Shown: positions 1 to 7,500 of the stretch, in pieces
How positions within the stretch are numbered: position 1 is the stretch's first letter
Layout of the letters: each line of letters starts with the position of its first letter
Source: an uncultured Acidobacteriia bacterium
GTDB lineage: Bacteria > Acidobacteriota > Terriglobia > Bryobacterales > Bryobacteraceae
Direction: 5' to 3'
Assembly (NCBI GenBank): GCA_903881085.1
Contig: CAIRSA010000437.1
Location: 1 to 39,835 of the forward strand
DNA: 39,835 bases
The notes under the pieces: model-generated
The model's input: only the letters and a program-made list of their open reading frames with translations
Databases searched by the model: none
What the model was told of the DNA's origin: nothing
Program-made: the position numbers and the translations under genes

Positions 1-43
1 CCTCGGAACGGCGATTTTCCAAATCGAGAAGGGAATCGGACAT
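1..43 (-). CDS. 5' end of a leftward gene, truncated by the window edge
   Basis: The minus strand has an ATG at 43-41 preceded by a strong Shine-Dalgarno sequence AGGAGG (plus strand 54-59, 10 nt spacing). It opens a frame reading MSDSLLDLENRRSE up to the window edge. Too little remains to assign a family. The ribosome-binding site partly lies in the stem of a hairpin at 57-93. The gene is divergent from the insertion sequence to its right and may be a host gene flanking it. Confidence 0.5.
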   Translation of the reverse strand, partial: MSDSLLDLENRRSE

Positions 44-56
44 TGAACGTTAGCCT

Positions 57-93
57 CCTATACCCGAGCGTACTACATACGCTCGGATATAGG
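57..93. promoter_or_regulatory. Hairpin overlapping the ribosome-binding site of the left-edge gene
   Basis: Two 16-nt arms (57-72 and 78-93) pair with one mismatch around a 5-nt loop. On the minus strand the 3' arm ends in TATAGG, whose last three bases are the first half of the AGGAGG Shine-Dalgarno sequence of the gene starting at 43. No T-run follows the stem on either strand, so it is not a normal terminator. It could mask the ribosome-binding site, or be a remnant of an insertion-sequence end. Confidence 0.45.
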
Positions 94-207
94 CCACAAA
101 AAAAAGAACTGACAACCATTTCACTTTTATGTCGCGCACCCGCACTTTCCGCTGGACACGAAGCCAAAGTTGGTTTATAACAGAGTTACGACACATCGGT
201 ATTCTTT

Positions 208-651
208 ATGCGTGCAGCCACAAAGGCACAAAGCCAATCTAGCGTCTCCGTTTTGCCCGATCAGGCCAGCCGTCAGCGGCAGATCCTGGATCAACTGGCC
301 AAGGACTATCTCTGCCAAGTGCGTGATATCCTCCAACCGCGGGATCTCGTTAAAGGCTCGGTTTATCCTATGAAAACGCGCTGCGGCAATGTCTCCTGCC
401 ATTGTGCTAAGCCGGAGGGGTCCTTGCACGTGGCCACCGTGCTCTCCTGGAGCCAAGACGGCAAGACGCATGTCCGCTCGCTCGCCGCCGGCGACCGCGT
501 CCGTATCCGCCGCTTAACGGAGAACTATCGCCGCCTGCGCCAATCGCGGGCCACGTTGATCAAACTCCACAAGCAGGCCTTGGCCGCGATTGATCAGTTG
601 ACACAAGCGTTGCTGTTGCCGCCCCCTGGCGCGGACAAGGAAAGAAAGTAG
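208..651 (+). CDS. DUF6788 family insertion-sequence accessory protein
   Basis: A 147-aa protein. The central stretch (residues about 45-100) carries the LVKGSVY, CGNVSCHC (Cys59, Cys64, Cys66) and LSWSQDGKT motifs typical of DUF6788, a small zinc-ribbon-like family usually encoded just before a transposase. The C-terminal half is Arg/Leu-rich and probably helical. It ends 2 nt before the transposase start, which implies translational coupling. No clear Shine-Dalgarno sequence precedes the chosen ATG, and an upstream start is not excluded. A role as a DNA-binding or regulatory helper of transposition is inferred from context only. Confidence 0.75.
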   Translation: MRAATKAQSQSSVSVLPDQASRQRQILDQLAKDYLCQVRDILQPRDLVKGSVYPMKTRCGNVSCHCAKPEGSLHVATVLSWSQDGKTHVRSLAAGDRVRIRRLTENYRRLRQSRATLIKLHKQALAAIDQLTQALLLPPPGADKERK

Positions 652-653
652 CG

Positions 654-2309
654 ATGGACTTCGCCGCTTTCGAACACGACCCGAAGTTCGTGATCGAAGC
701 CCTGCGCCGTGGCGAACTGGATTATCTGGAAAACGTTTCCGAAGCGGCCGAAGCCGACTTGTTCCGCCACCTGCTGTCGCGCGATGTTCTCAAGCGGTTG
801 GCCGAAACCTATCCCACGCCACGAAAAAAACAAGAAGTTCCCGTCTGGCTGTACTTGGCCAGCCAGATCAGCCTCAAGCTCCACGATGCCAGCTATCACG
901 CTTTTCCTTACGTACTCCGCTCCGGCGGACTGATCTCGGCATTGGGTCCGGAGGTCGGACGCAAAGCGGTTCACCCCGATACCAAGGATGTTACGCTCGC
1001 CTGCGAAGGTTTCAACGATAAGAACACCAATGACCGGCAGACGCCGTGCGATCAGGACTTTCTGCGCAAGTTCGCGCGCGACACGGAGTCAGACCGGCTG
1101 CATGCCTGGTTCAACCGCGAAGTGCCCCGTTGCCTGCGGTCGTTAAAACTGTTCGACGACGAGGGTCTGTTCGTGGGCGACGCCAGCTATGTGTTTGTTC
1201 CCGACAATGAAAACTATAAAGACTCGGCGAAGCTCTTGTTTGACGAGCATAATCACCCGGTCGATTCCAAGAACGTAGACCGCAGCGACAAACGCTATCA
1301 GTGGCGGCGCTGCTACAAAGTGGTGTCGCTGATTCATGTCAACCGCAGTCTGGATCTGTTTCTGACCGTAGCTGCGCGGGTGGTTCCAGGCAATGACCAT
1401 GAGTGTCCCATCCTGTATGAGATGGTGGACGACTTCGTGAAGGCGGTGGATCGCGGACGGATGAAAGTCTTGATGGTGGACCGTGGCCTGCTCGACGGCC
1501 CCAACATGGGACGGTTGAAGACCGACTACAACATTGACACCGTGGTCCCACTGAAAAAGAACATGGACGCTTACAAGGACGCGATCGGTCTGACTAGGCT
1601 GAAGGAATTTCAGTGGGAGCCTTATCAGTTGCCGTATGCCACCGAGCGGGGTCAGAAGGACCGGCCCAAGCATCCGACCATTGTCAAGCGGGAACTGGCG
1701 CGGCAGAAGACGTTGGCGGCAAGAAAAGGACTGCCGCCTCCGGAACCCGTGAAGCAGCCGGAGACGCTATTAGGAATGACTCGCGGCGTCACCAGTTGGA
1801 CAGGCTGCCCGGTTCCTCTGACCGTGGTGATCAATCGCGAGGTGGACAAGGACGACAACATCGACGACTGGGTGTTGACCACGACTTCAGCCTCCATGAG
1901 TGCCGCGCAGATCCGCGAGAACTACAAACTGCGGACGGCAATTGAAGAGCGGCACCGGCAATATAAATGTTTTTGGGATTTAGCCCAGATGCCTTCGCGC
2001 AAGTTCTCGATGGTTGTCAACCAGGTTCTTTTTGTACTGCTGGCCTACACGCTGCTGCAAGCGCATCTGTTCTTGCGCCATCGCCAGCTAATCAATCCCC
2101 GCACGCGCGGGCGCATCCTGCAGTTGCTCAACCCCTCCGTGCAAGTCGTCGCGGTCTACTATCAACAACGATTCTGTTTGATAACGCTCGCCGAGTTCGG
2201 GATGATCTTATTGGATCTGGACGAAGAGGCGCGCAACAGGTTGCGCCCGAAGCTGAAACAACTCGAACGCGATATCTATCATCTGTTGCAGGATGCCCGT
2301 CCACCATAG
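654..2309 (+). CDS. DDE transposase, IS4 superfamily
   Basis: A 551-aa protein. The likely catalytic triad is D176 (in LFVGDASYV), D276 (in VLMVDRGLLD) and E431 (in NYKLRTAIEERHRQYK, the usual YxxRxxIE(E)RxRQxK signature). The C-terminal part is hydrophobic (VNQVLFVLLAYTLLQA), as in Transposase_11-type enzymes. A purine-rich AAGGAAAGAAAG just upstream can serve as ribosome-binding site, and the start follows the DUF6788 stop by 2 nt. The length is normal and no frameshift is seen, so the element may still be mobile. The IS subgroup assignment is tentative. Confidence 0.85.
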   Translation: MDFAAFEHDPKFVIEALRRGELDYLENVSEAAEADLFRHLLSRDVLKRLAETYPTPRKKQEVPVWLYLASQISLKLHDASYHAFPYVLRSGGLISALGPEVGRKAVHPDTKDVTLACEGFNDKNTNDRQTPCDQDFLRKFARDTESDRLHAWFNREVPRCLRSLKLFDDEGLFVGDASYVFVPDNENYKDSAKLLFDEHNHPVDSKNVDRSDKRYQWRRCYKVVSLIHVNRSLDLFLTVAARVVPGNDHECPILYEMVDDFVKAVDRGRMKVLMVDRGLLDGPNMGRLKTDYNIDTVVPLKKNMDAYKDAIGLTRLKEFQWEPYQLPYATERGQKDRPKHPTIVKRELARQKTLAARKGLPPPEPVKQPETLLGMTRGVTSWTGCPVPLTVVINREVDKDDNIDDWVLTTTSASMSAAQIRENYKLRTAIEERHRQYKCFWDLAQMPSRKFSMVVNQVLFVLLAYTLLQAHLFLRHRQLINPRTRGRILQLLNPSVQVVAVYYQQRFCLITLAEFGMILLDLDEEARNRLRPKLKQLERDIYHLLQDARPP

Positions 2310-2700
2310 CTCGATGTGGAGCCGGCATCCAAGCGCGGCGCCACGCGGTTAGCGGTCCAATCCGTTTCGAGCGGTAGCTCTGAGCATGCCGTCTCGAAAT
2401 TTTCTCACAGGCGCCGGCCGGCGAAAATCAACTTCTTCCTCCCTCAGAAAAACCGGATCTTGCGCTGCGAGCCGTGGCTTCACGGTCTCCATGAGTCACT
2501 ACTGCTTGCTGTAGAACAGGCCGGCTGATCCGCAGGCTGTTTGCCACACCGCTACCCATTTCCGGCGCTTGCGGAACTTACCAACCAAATCCCAACACTC
2601 CTGTGAAGTGCCCGGCTTTTCCCGTTGCGAGGAGCTTTCTCGCCGAATCCAGGGCAACTGGCTCCCCCAGTGTCTGAATTGCAGTGACACACGATTATGC
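2310..2700. other. Gene-poor stretch downstream of the transposase
   Basis: No convincing gene. It should contain the right end of the insertion sequence, but no inverted repeat matching the left flank is visible. A 12-bp palindrome CGCCGGCCGGCG lies near 2411-2422. A minus-strand frame ending near 2499 encodes a basic segment (CWDLVGKFRKRRKWVAVW) that could be a gene scrap but has weak codon bias. Confidence 0.35.
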
Positions 2701-2729
2701 TTGCATTTGGCACGACCTATTTCTATACT
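2701..2729 (+). promoter_or_regulatory. Sigma70-like promoter for the gene at 2767
   Basis: The -35 box is TTGCAT (2701-2706) and the -10 box is TATACT (2724-2729), with exactly 17 nt between them. Predicted transcription starts near 2736, about 30 nt before the ATG at 2767, and a GGAGA ribosome-binding site lies in between. This supports the short gene model. Confidence 0.6.
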
Positions 2730-2766
2730 GTGTCCGCATGTCAATCTTGGATTGGAGAAATTCCAA

Positions 2767-3630
2767 ATGAGTCTAACCGTTACCCTCAACGTATTTTCCG
2801 GACGTCCGAATCCGGTGTGGACCGTTCCCGAAGGCGGTGCCGCCGAATTTACAGACCGGGTTTCCAGTATTTCCACGACATCGAATCTGAAGCCAGCCGG
2901 CGTCATGGGGACTCTGGGCTATCGTGGGTTCTCCGTGCGCCGCAATGAAGAGGCCCATGCCATGTATGTACATGCCGGCGTCGTCGATCCGGGCTTTACC
3001 AGCCCGACTCTCCTGGCCGGTGATCGTGAAATCGAGAAATGGCTGCTGTCTACTGCGGGCGATTACGTCTCCGCCGATGTCAAGGCGCATGTCGAGGAGT
3101 CGTTGGCGGGGGCAGCGAGCCACGAATTATTAAAAGCCGCCGTGCCGGCCCTGTTTTGCCCGGCGTGCGCTGCGGCCGACGCCCCCGTCTATAATCCGGC
3201 CATGTGGAACACGCCCGCCGTGCAGCCGAACAACAATTGTTACAACTATGCGAACAATCGCATCACTAACACCTTCGCGCAGCCGGGCCGCGCCACTGGC
3301 AATATGTACACACACTACCAGACCTGCACAGGCGCTGGTGCCGTTGAGCCCGCCGCAGTGTCGGATGGTCTAGTGGCGTGTGCGAAATTCAGCGGCCGTC
3401 TGGCCGCTCGACATGGCTGGTATGTTGCGCTGGTCCTCTGGCCGGGCAACGACTATCACTGGTATATGCAAGACAAAGTTGGTTGCTGGTCGCACAAGCC
3501 GGGTTCCACCGCGGCGCGTAACGTGGACGACGCCGGTGCCGCAATTAGCGACCCGAGGACCGCCAATCGTGGGCCCTATACCGTGTTTTGCACCTTCATG
3601 GTCACGAAGGCAAGCGTTCACATCCAGTGA
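2767..3630 (+). CDS. Uncharacterised two-part protein with a cysteine-hydrolase-like C-terminal domain
   Basis: A 287-aa protein. I chose the ATG at 2767 (GGAGA 8 nt upstream, promoter at 2701-2729) over a longer frame from 2569. The N-terminal part begins MSLTVTLNVFSGRPNPVW, a short signature I associate with uncharacterised bacterial proteins. A CPAC motif sits at 131-134. The C-terminal part has NNNCYNYANN (Cys158), NDYHWYMQD (His231), WSHKPG (His243) and DPRTANRGPYTVFC. A Cys followed about 70 residues later by a His in a hydrophobic strand resembles papain-like/NlpC-type hydrolases, so Cys158 with His231 or His243 may form a catalytic dyad. There is no signal peptide. This is inference from motif spacing; substrate unknown. 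A structural or storage role is also possible. Confidence 0.6.
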   Translation: MSLTVTLNVFSGRPNPVWTVPEGGAAEFTDRVSSISTTSNLKPAGVMGTLGYRGFSVRRNEEAHAMYVHAGVVDPGFTSPTLLAGDREIEKWLLSTAGDYVSADVKAHVEESLAGAASHELLKAAVPALFCPACAAADAPVYNPAMWNTPAVQPNNNCYNYANNRITNTFAQPGRATGNMYTHYQTCTGAGAVEPAAVSDGLVACAKFSGRLAARHGWYVALVLWPGNDYHWYMQDKVGCWSHKPGSTAARNVDDAGAAISDPRTANRGPYTVFCTFMVTKASVHIQ

Positions 3631-3632
3631 GG

Positions 3633-3842
3633 ATGTCTCGACGGAATTTCCTGATTCTTCCTTTCCTCGTCTTCGTGGCCATACTCCCGGATGGTAGCGG
3701 TGCGGACGCTGCCTTGCGTTCGTGTCGCACTGAATGGCCGTGCCGCTCCCGCAGCGACACCGCGCGAGCGGATGTCGGGGAAGGCGGATTGTGGGTTTCT
3801 CCGAGGAAGGAAAAAGTGCAAATGAGCCTTTGTCGAAAGTGA
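3633..3842 (+). CDS. Small putative exported protein or gene fragment
   Basis: A 69-aa frame starting 2 nt after the stop of the preceding gene. It opens MSRRNFLILPFLVFVAILP, a classic signal-peptide pattern (Arg-rich start, long hydrophobic core) with a plausible cleavage after GADA near residue 26. The remainder is Arg/Cys-rich with no recognisable domain. The ribosome-binding site would be AGG immediately before the ATG, which is too close. It may be the 5' remnant of a larger exported protein, because the following 400 bp hold other gene fragments. Confidence 0.35.
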   Translation: MSRRNFLILPFLVFVAILPDGSGADAALRSCRTEWPCRSRSDTARADVGEGGLWVSPRKEKVQMSLCRK

Positions 3843-3876
3843 CGAGTGCAGATTCAAAGGGAAGTTGGTAGCCCGG

Positions 3877-3916
3877 TCCAGGAGGAGGTAAAGAAGGTAA
3901 GTAAACCAGGGCTCCT
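3877..3916 (+). pseudogene. 40-bp scrap of the NACHT-gene N-terminal region
   Basis: This segment matches 15773-15812 at 37 of 40 positions and encodes VQEEVKKVSKPGLL where the full gene has IQEEVKKVSKPWLL. In the full gene the segment follows the transmembrane helix. The similarity stops abruptly on both sides, so this is a relic of a second copy or a recombination product, not a functional gene. Confidence 0.65.
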
Positions 3917-3989
3917 GCCGCACGCAACTCCTTGCCGAAACCCGCGCCCCAGGCCGCGCCAGCTACCATTCCGTTGGCCTTCTACTAAT

Positions 3990-4007
3990 TGCTACCGTAA
4001 AGACTTG
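3990..4007 (+). promoter_or_regulatory. Promoter-like motif, copy 1
   Basis: TGCTACCGTAAAGACTTG matches 16 of 18 positions with a second copy at 4524-4541 before the helicase gene. TACCGT (3993-3998) can act as a -10 box, with TTCCGT (3969-3974) 18 nt upstream as a poor -35. The final TTG is the start codon of the oxidoreductase pseudogene. Confidence 0.4.
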
Positions 4008-4274
4008 ATCAACACCCCAATTCAAATCGCCGTCATCGGCGCAGGCGTCATGGGCTGTGAACACATCGCCCACATCCAGGCCAACCCTCGCTGCCACCTC
4101 GCCGCGGTGGTCGATCCGCGCCCCGAAACCAACCCCACCCACGCCACGCCCAACGATCAACATGTCCCCCAAGCTCTCACTCTGCTCGAAGCCGGCATCC
4201 CCGTCCTGATCGAGAAGCCCATCGCCGGCACCACCCGCGAAGCAGCCCGAAGCCGATGTAGGGCAGATCGTTAA
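4005..4274 (+). pseudogene. Decayed Gfo/Idh/MocA-family oxidoreductase, internally deleted and truncated
   Basis: From a TTG at 4005 the frame encodes INTPIQIAVIGAGVMG, the NAD(P)-binding Rossmann start of the Gfo/Idh/MocA family (GxGxxG), then HLAAVVDPRPE. It jumps directly to ATPNDQHVPQALTLLEAG and PVLIEKPIAGT, the family's conserved TPN..H and EKP motifs. The roughly 20-30 residues normally between VVDP and ATPN are missing. The protein breaks off after GTTREAA, just before a palindromic repeat (4276-4451), leaving out the whole C-terminal substrate domain. It is dead as an enzyme. A conserved 18-nt promoter-like motif (3990-4007) still sits at its start. Confidence 0.8.
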
Positions 4275-4275
4275 T

Positions 4276-4451
4276 CCAATGTCGCTTACATTGACTAGAA
4301 CGACGCGTCGCATTTGGGGTCTGACACCTTTTTTCGGCCGTTGTTGCCGAAAATGGGCTGTCTGACCCCAATTGCCCTCCACCACAATACCCCAATGAAT
4401 CGCTCACCAAATCGGAAGCTCGCCTCATCAACGCAATGTAAGCGACATTGG
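4276..4451. repeat. Nested palindromic element (REPIN/MITE-like), 176 bp
   Basis: Perfect 18-bp terminal inverted repeats, CCAATGTCGCTTACATTG (4276-4293) and its reverse complement (4434-4451), flank an inner imperfect palindrome. That runs from GGGGTCTGACA (4316-4326) to TGTCTGACCCC (4359-4369), around TTTTCGGC (4331-4338) and GCCGAAAA (4346-4353). The GGGGTCtGAC core resembles REP sequences mobilised by Y1-type (RAYT) transposases, and none is encoded here. GTTAAT occurs just outside both ends and may be a target duplication. It abuts the broken 3' end of the oxidoreductase pseudogene. Confidence 0.75.
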
Positions 4452-4523
4452 ATTGTTAATCTGCTCACCGATTGTCAATCGGCCCGAATTCTAATTAGCG
4501 CAGTTCCACCCCCACCGCCAAAA

Positions 4524-4541
4524 TGCTATCGTCAAGACTTG
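4524..4541 (+). promoter_or_regulatory. Promoter-like motif, copy 2, before the helicase gene
   Basis: TGCTATCGTCAAGACTTG matches 16 of 18 positions with 3990-4007. TATCGT (4527-4532) would be the -10 box, with TTCCAC (4504-4509) 17 nt upstream as a weak -35. It lies about 35 nt upstream of the helicase start codon and is its best promoter candidate. Confidence 0.45.
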
Positions 4542-4575
4542 TGGAAACCATAGCCCACTTCGCCGGAGCGCACCA

Positions 4576-7500
4576 TTGAAGCTTGAACAAGCACTCGACG
4601 TCGCCCGCCGCGACCTGCTCGACCTCGGCCTGCGCAACCCGCTGCTCAACTACCGGCCTCTCAAAGCAAGAGGCGTCGAAGTCATCTCCGCCGTCTCGTC
4701 AGAACTCTTCAAGACCCTGGTAACGGAAGAGAAGAAGCTCACCTTCGAACCAGTGGCCGCACCCGTAACAACGCCCCCCGCAAAACCGGCCGCAAACTCG
4801 CTCCCAACCTCCTACACCCCAACCCAATTACAGGACCGCCTGCTCGCCACCCATCACGCCGCGCGCACCTCCATCGAAGAACAAGGCGTCAACACGCTGT
4901 ACCTGGCGCTAGGCATGCTCCGCTGGTTTGAAGACGCCGAAAGCACCAAGGAACACCGCGCGCCGCTGATCCTCATCCCCGTCGAACTGCAACGCAACGA
5001 TGCCCGCGACCGCTTCCAGCTCTCCTTCACCGGCGAAGATCTTGTGGCCAACGAATCACTCACCGAAAAGCTCAAGGTCGACTTCGAATGCAAAGGCTTT
5101 CCCGACCTGCCCGATCACGACGACCTAGACGTCGAAGCCTACCTCCAAGCCGTCGCCCAACTCGTCAAGAGCCAACCTCGATGGTCCGTGGAACCAAACG
5201 CAATCGCCCTCGGCTTCTTCTCGTTCGCCAAGCTGCTGATGTACCGCGATCTGGACCCCGCCACCTGGAAGACCGCCGAAAGAAATGGCGGCTTGCTTGA
5301 CCACGAACTCCTGCAGCGCCTGATGGGCGACGCAGGCTTCGCGCCGCCGCCCAGCAAATACAACGAAGACACCCTTCTCGACGAACAACTGAACGGTCAC
5401 CCCCCCGTGCAAGTCGTGGATGCCGACAGCTCCCAAACCCTCGCCATTCTTGATGCCATCGACGGCCGCAACCTCGTCATCCAAGGCCCACCCGGTACAG
5501 GCAAGTCGCAGACCATCGTCAACCTGATCTCGGCCGCCGTCGCCGAAGGCAAGAAGGTTCTCTTCGTCGCTGAAAAAATGGCCGCCCTCGACGTGGTGAA
5601 GCGCCGCCTGGAAGCCATCGGCCTCGGGCCGCTCTGTCTGGTCATGCACGGCACCGGCGGCGACAAAGCGCGCTCCATCAAACGAAAAGTCATCGACGAC
5701 CTCAAAGCCACCGTCTTCAAAGCGCCCGCCGCCGCGCCCAGGAATCGCAAAGAGGCAGAGCTCCTCGCCGGCTCGCGCAACCAACTCAACGCCTACTGCC
5801 ACGCTGTCAATGACCCCATCGGCGAGACCGGCGAAGCGCCCTGCTCGGCCTACGGAAAAATGCTTGCCGCCAACGGCCAGCTGAACAACCTGGAACTGCC
5901 GCTTCTGCGCCTCGATGCCGGACATTGGACACTTGCCGAAAGCCGCCAGCGCCATGCGCTCATTGCCCAATTGCAGGATCGTCTCACGCGCTGCGGAGTC
6001 CCCACCGCGCATCCATTTTGGGGCAGCCAGCTAACGGTGCTGTTGCCATCCGATCGCGACGCCGTCGCCGCCGCCCTCCGCACAGCACTGCAGCGGCTGG
6101 CCACAGTATCCCAAGCTGCGACCAAGCTCTCTGACGCATGCGGTGCCGACTCGCAACACGTCTCGTTGCTTGCGGCAACCGCCGAATGCGTCGCCAAGGC
6201 CCCTGCCATGTTGGAAGTCGATCCCAACAGTTCCGCGTGGCTGCAAAAGGAAGCTGACATACTAGCCGCAATCGCGGCCGGCCAGGAGCACCGCGCCTTG
6301 CACCGCAAGTACGCACGGCAGTTAACCGCCGAAGCCTGGTCCACCGACGTCACCAACCTCAGTGTCACAGTCAGCGAACTCGGATCGAGCTGGCTGCGCT
6401 TTCTCATTCCCAAATGGCGCCGCGCCAAGGCCGAGTTTGCCCGTCTGTGTGTCGACGCATCAAGCCGGCCGCCGGCCGCGATGCTCGATCTGCTGACAGC
6501 CATCCGCAAAGCATCGCAATGCGAAAAGTTGATGGCCGCTTCGGACGCAATCATGCGGGCACTTTTTGGTGCCAACTGGCAAGGCCCTGCCTCGGATTGG
6601 GACCTCCTACAAAGCCAGGCCGCTTGGACCATCGCCGCGCAGAAGAGAATCAACGCAGGCGAGCTTGCCGCTTCTTGCCTCGCTGCGCAAACCCTGTCAT
6701 TCGATACATCCCGCCTCAATCAGCTGCTCAAGGATCTACGCGCAGCCTCCACGCAACTGGAATCGGCACAAGCGAATCTGCAAACAACCCTCAAATCAGA
6801 GCCTCCTCCAGCAAACCAATCGACACAGAGCCTCGAACAAATCTGGACCCGGCAACTGGCGAACATTGACCAGCTTCAGTCCCTCGCCAGCTATAACCAG
6901 ATCGCCGCCGAACTTCAGAAATCCGGCCTCCAGCCAGTCCTCGCCATCGCGCAAACCTGGACCCCGTCGTCAGAAAAACTCATCCCGCTATTCGAGCGCG
7001 CCCGCCTCTCCTCCATCCTCGAACGCGCCTTCCGCGAACGGCCCGCCCTCGCCAACTTCGACGGCTCGCACCACCACCGCACCGTCGACCAATTCCGCCT
7101 CCTCGACCGCATGGACCTGGAGACCAACCGCACCGCCCTCGCCGCGCAAATTGCCGCCACCATGCCCACCGGTGTTGGCGGCGGAGCCCTCGGCATCCTC
7201 TACCGTGAGTTCGAAAAGAAGCGAAAACTACTGCCCGTCCGCCAGCTTATGGAATCGGCCGGCCACGCCGTGCAGGGCATCAAGCCGGTGTTCATGATGA
7301 GCCCGCTCTCCATTGCCAACTTCGTGCCTCCCGGCTGCCTCACCTTCGACCTCGTGATCTTCGACGAAGCCAGTCAGGTGCGGCCCGTCGACGCCCTCGG
7401 CGCCGTCGCCCGCGGCAAACAGGTCGTCGTAGTCGGCGACAGCAAACAGCTGCCGCCCACCAGCTTTTTCGAATCGCTCCTCACGCAGGACGAAGCAAAT

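Larger units (their letters stand above)
208..2309 (+). mobile_element. Insertion sequence core: DUF6788 accessory gene plus DDE transposase
   Basis: Two genes 2 nt apart, a small Cys-rich DUF6788 protein and a 551-aa DDE transposase, form the coding core of an insertion sequence. The transposase belongs to the IS4 superfamily (IS1634-like or ISNCY; the exact group cannot be fixed by eye). I could not find convincing terminal inverted repeats in 95-207 or 2310-2480, so the given ends are only those of the coding core. Both genes look intact. Confidence 0.7.

Noticed and set aside
57..93. Hairpin as a rho-independent terminator
   Set aside because: No T-run on either strand after the stem.
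2569..2766. Longer start for the cysteine-hydrolase-like gene at 2569
   Set aside because: The upstream part overlaps a promoter (2701-2729), lacks a ribosome-binding site and adds Arg/Ser-rich text without family look; ATG 2767 has GGAGA and the SGRPNP start.
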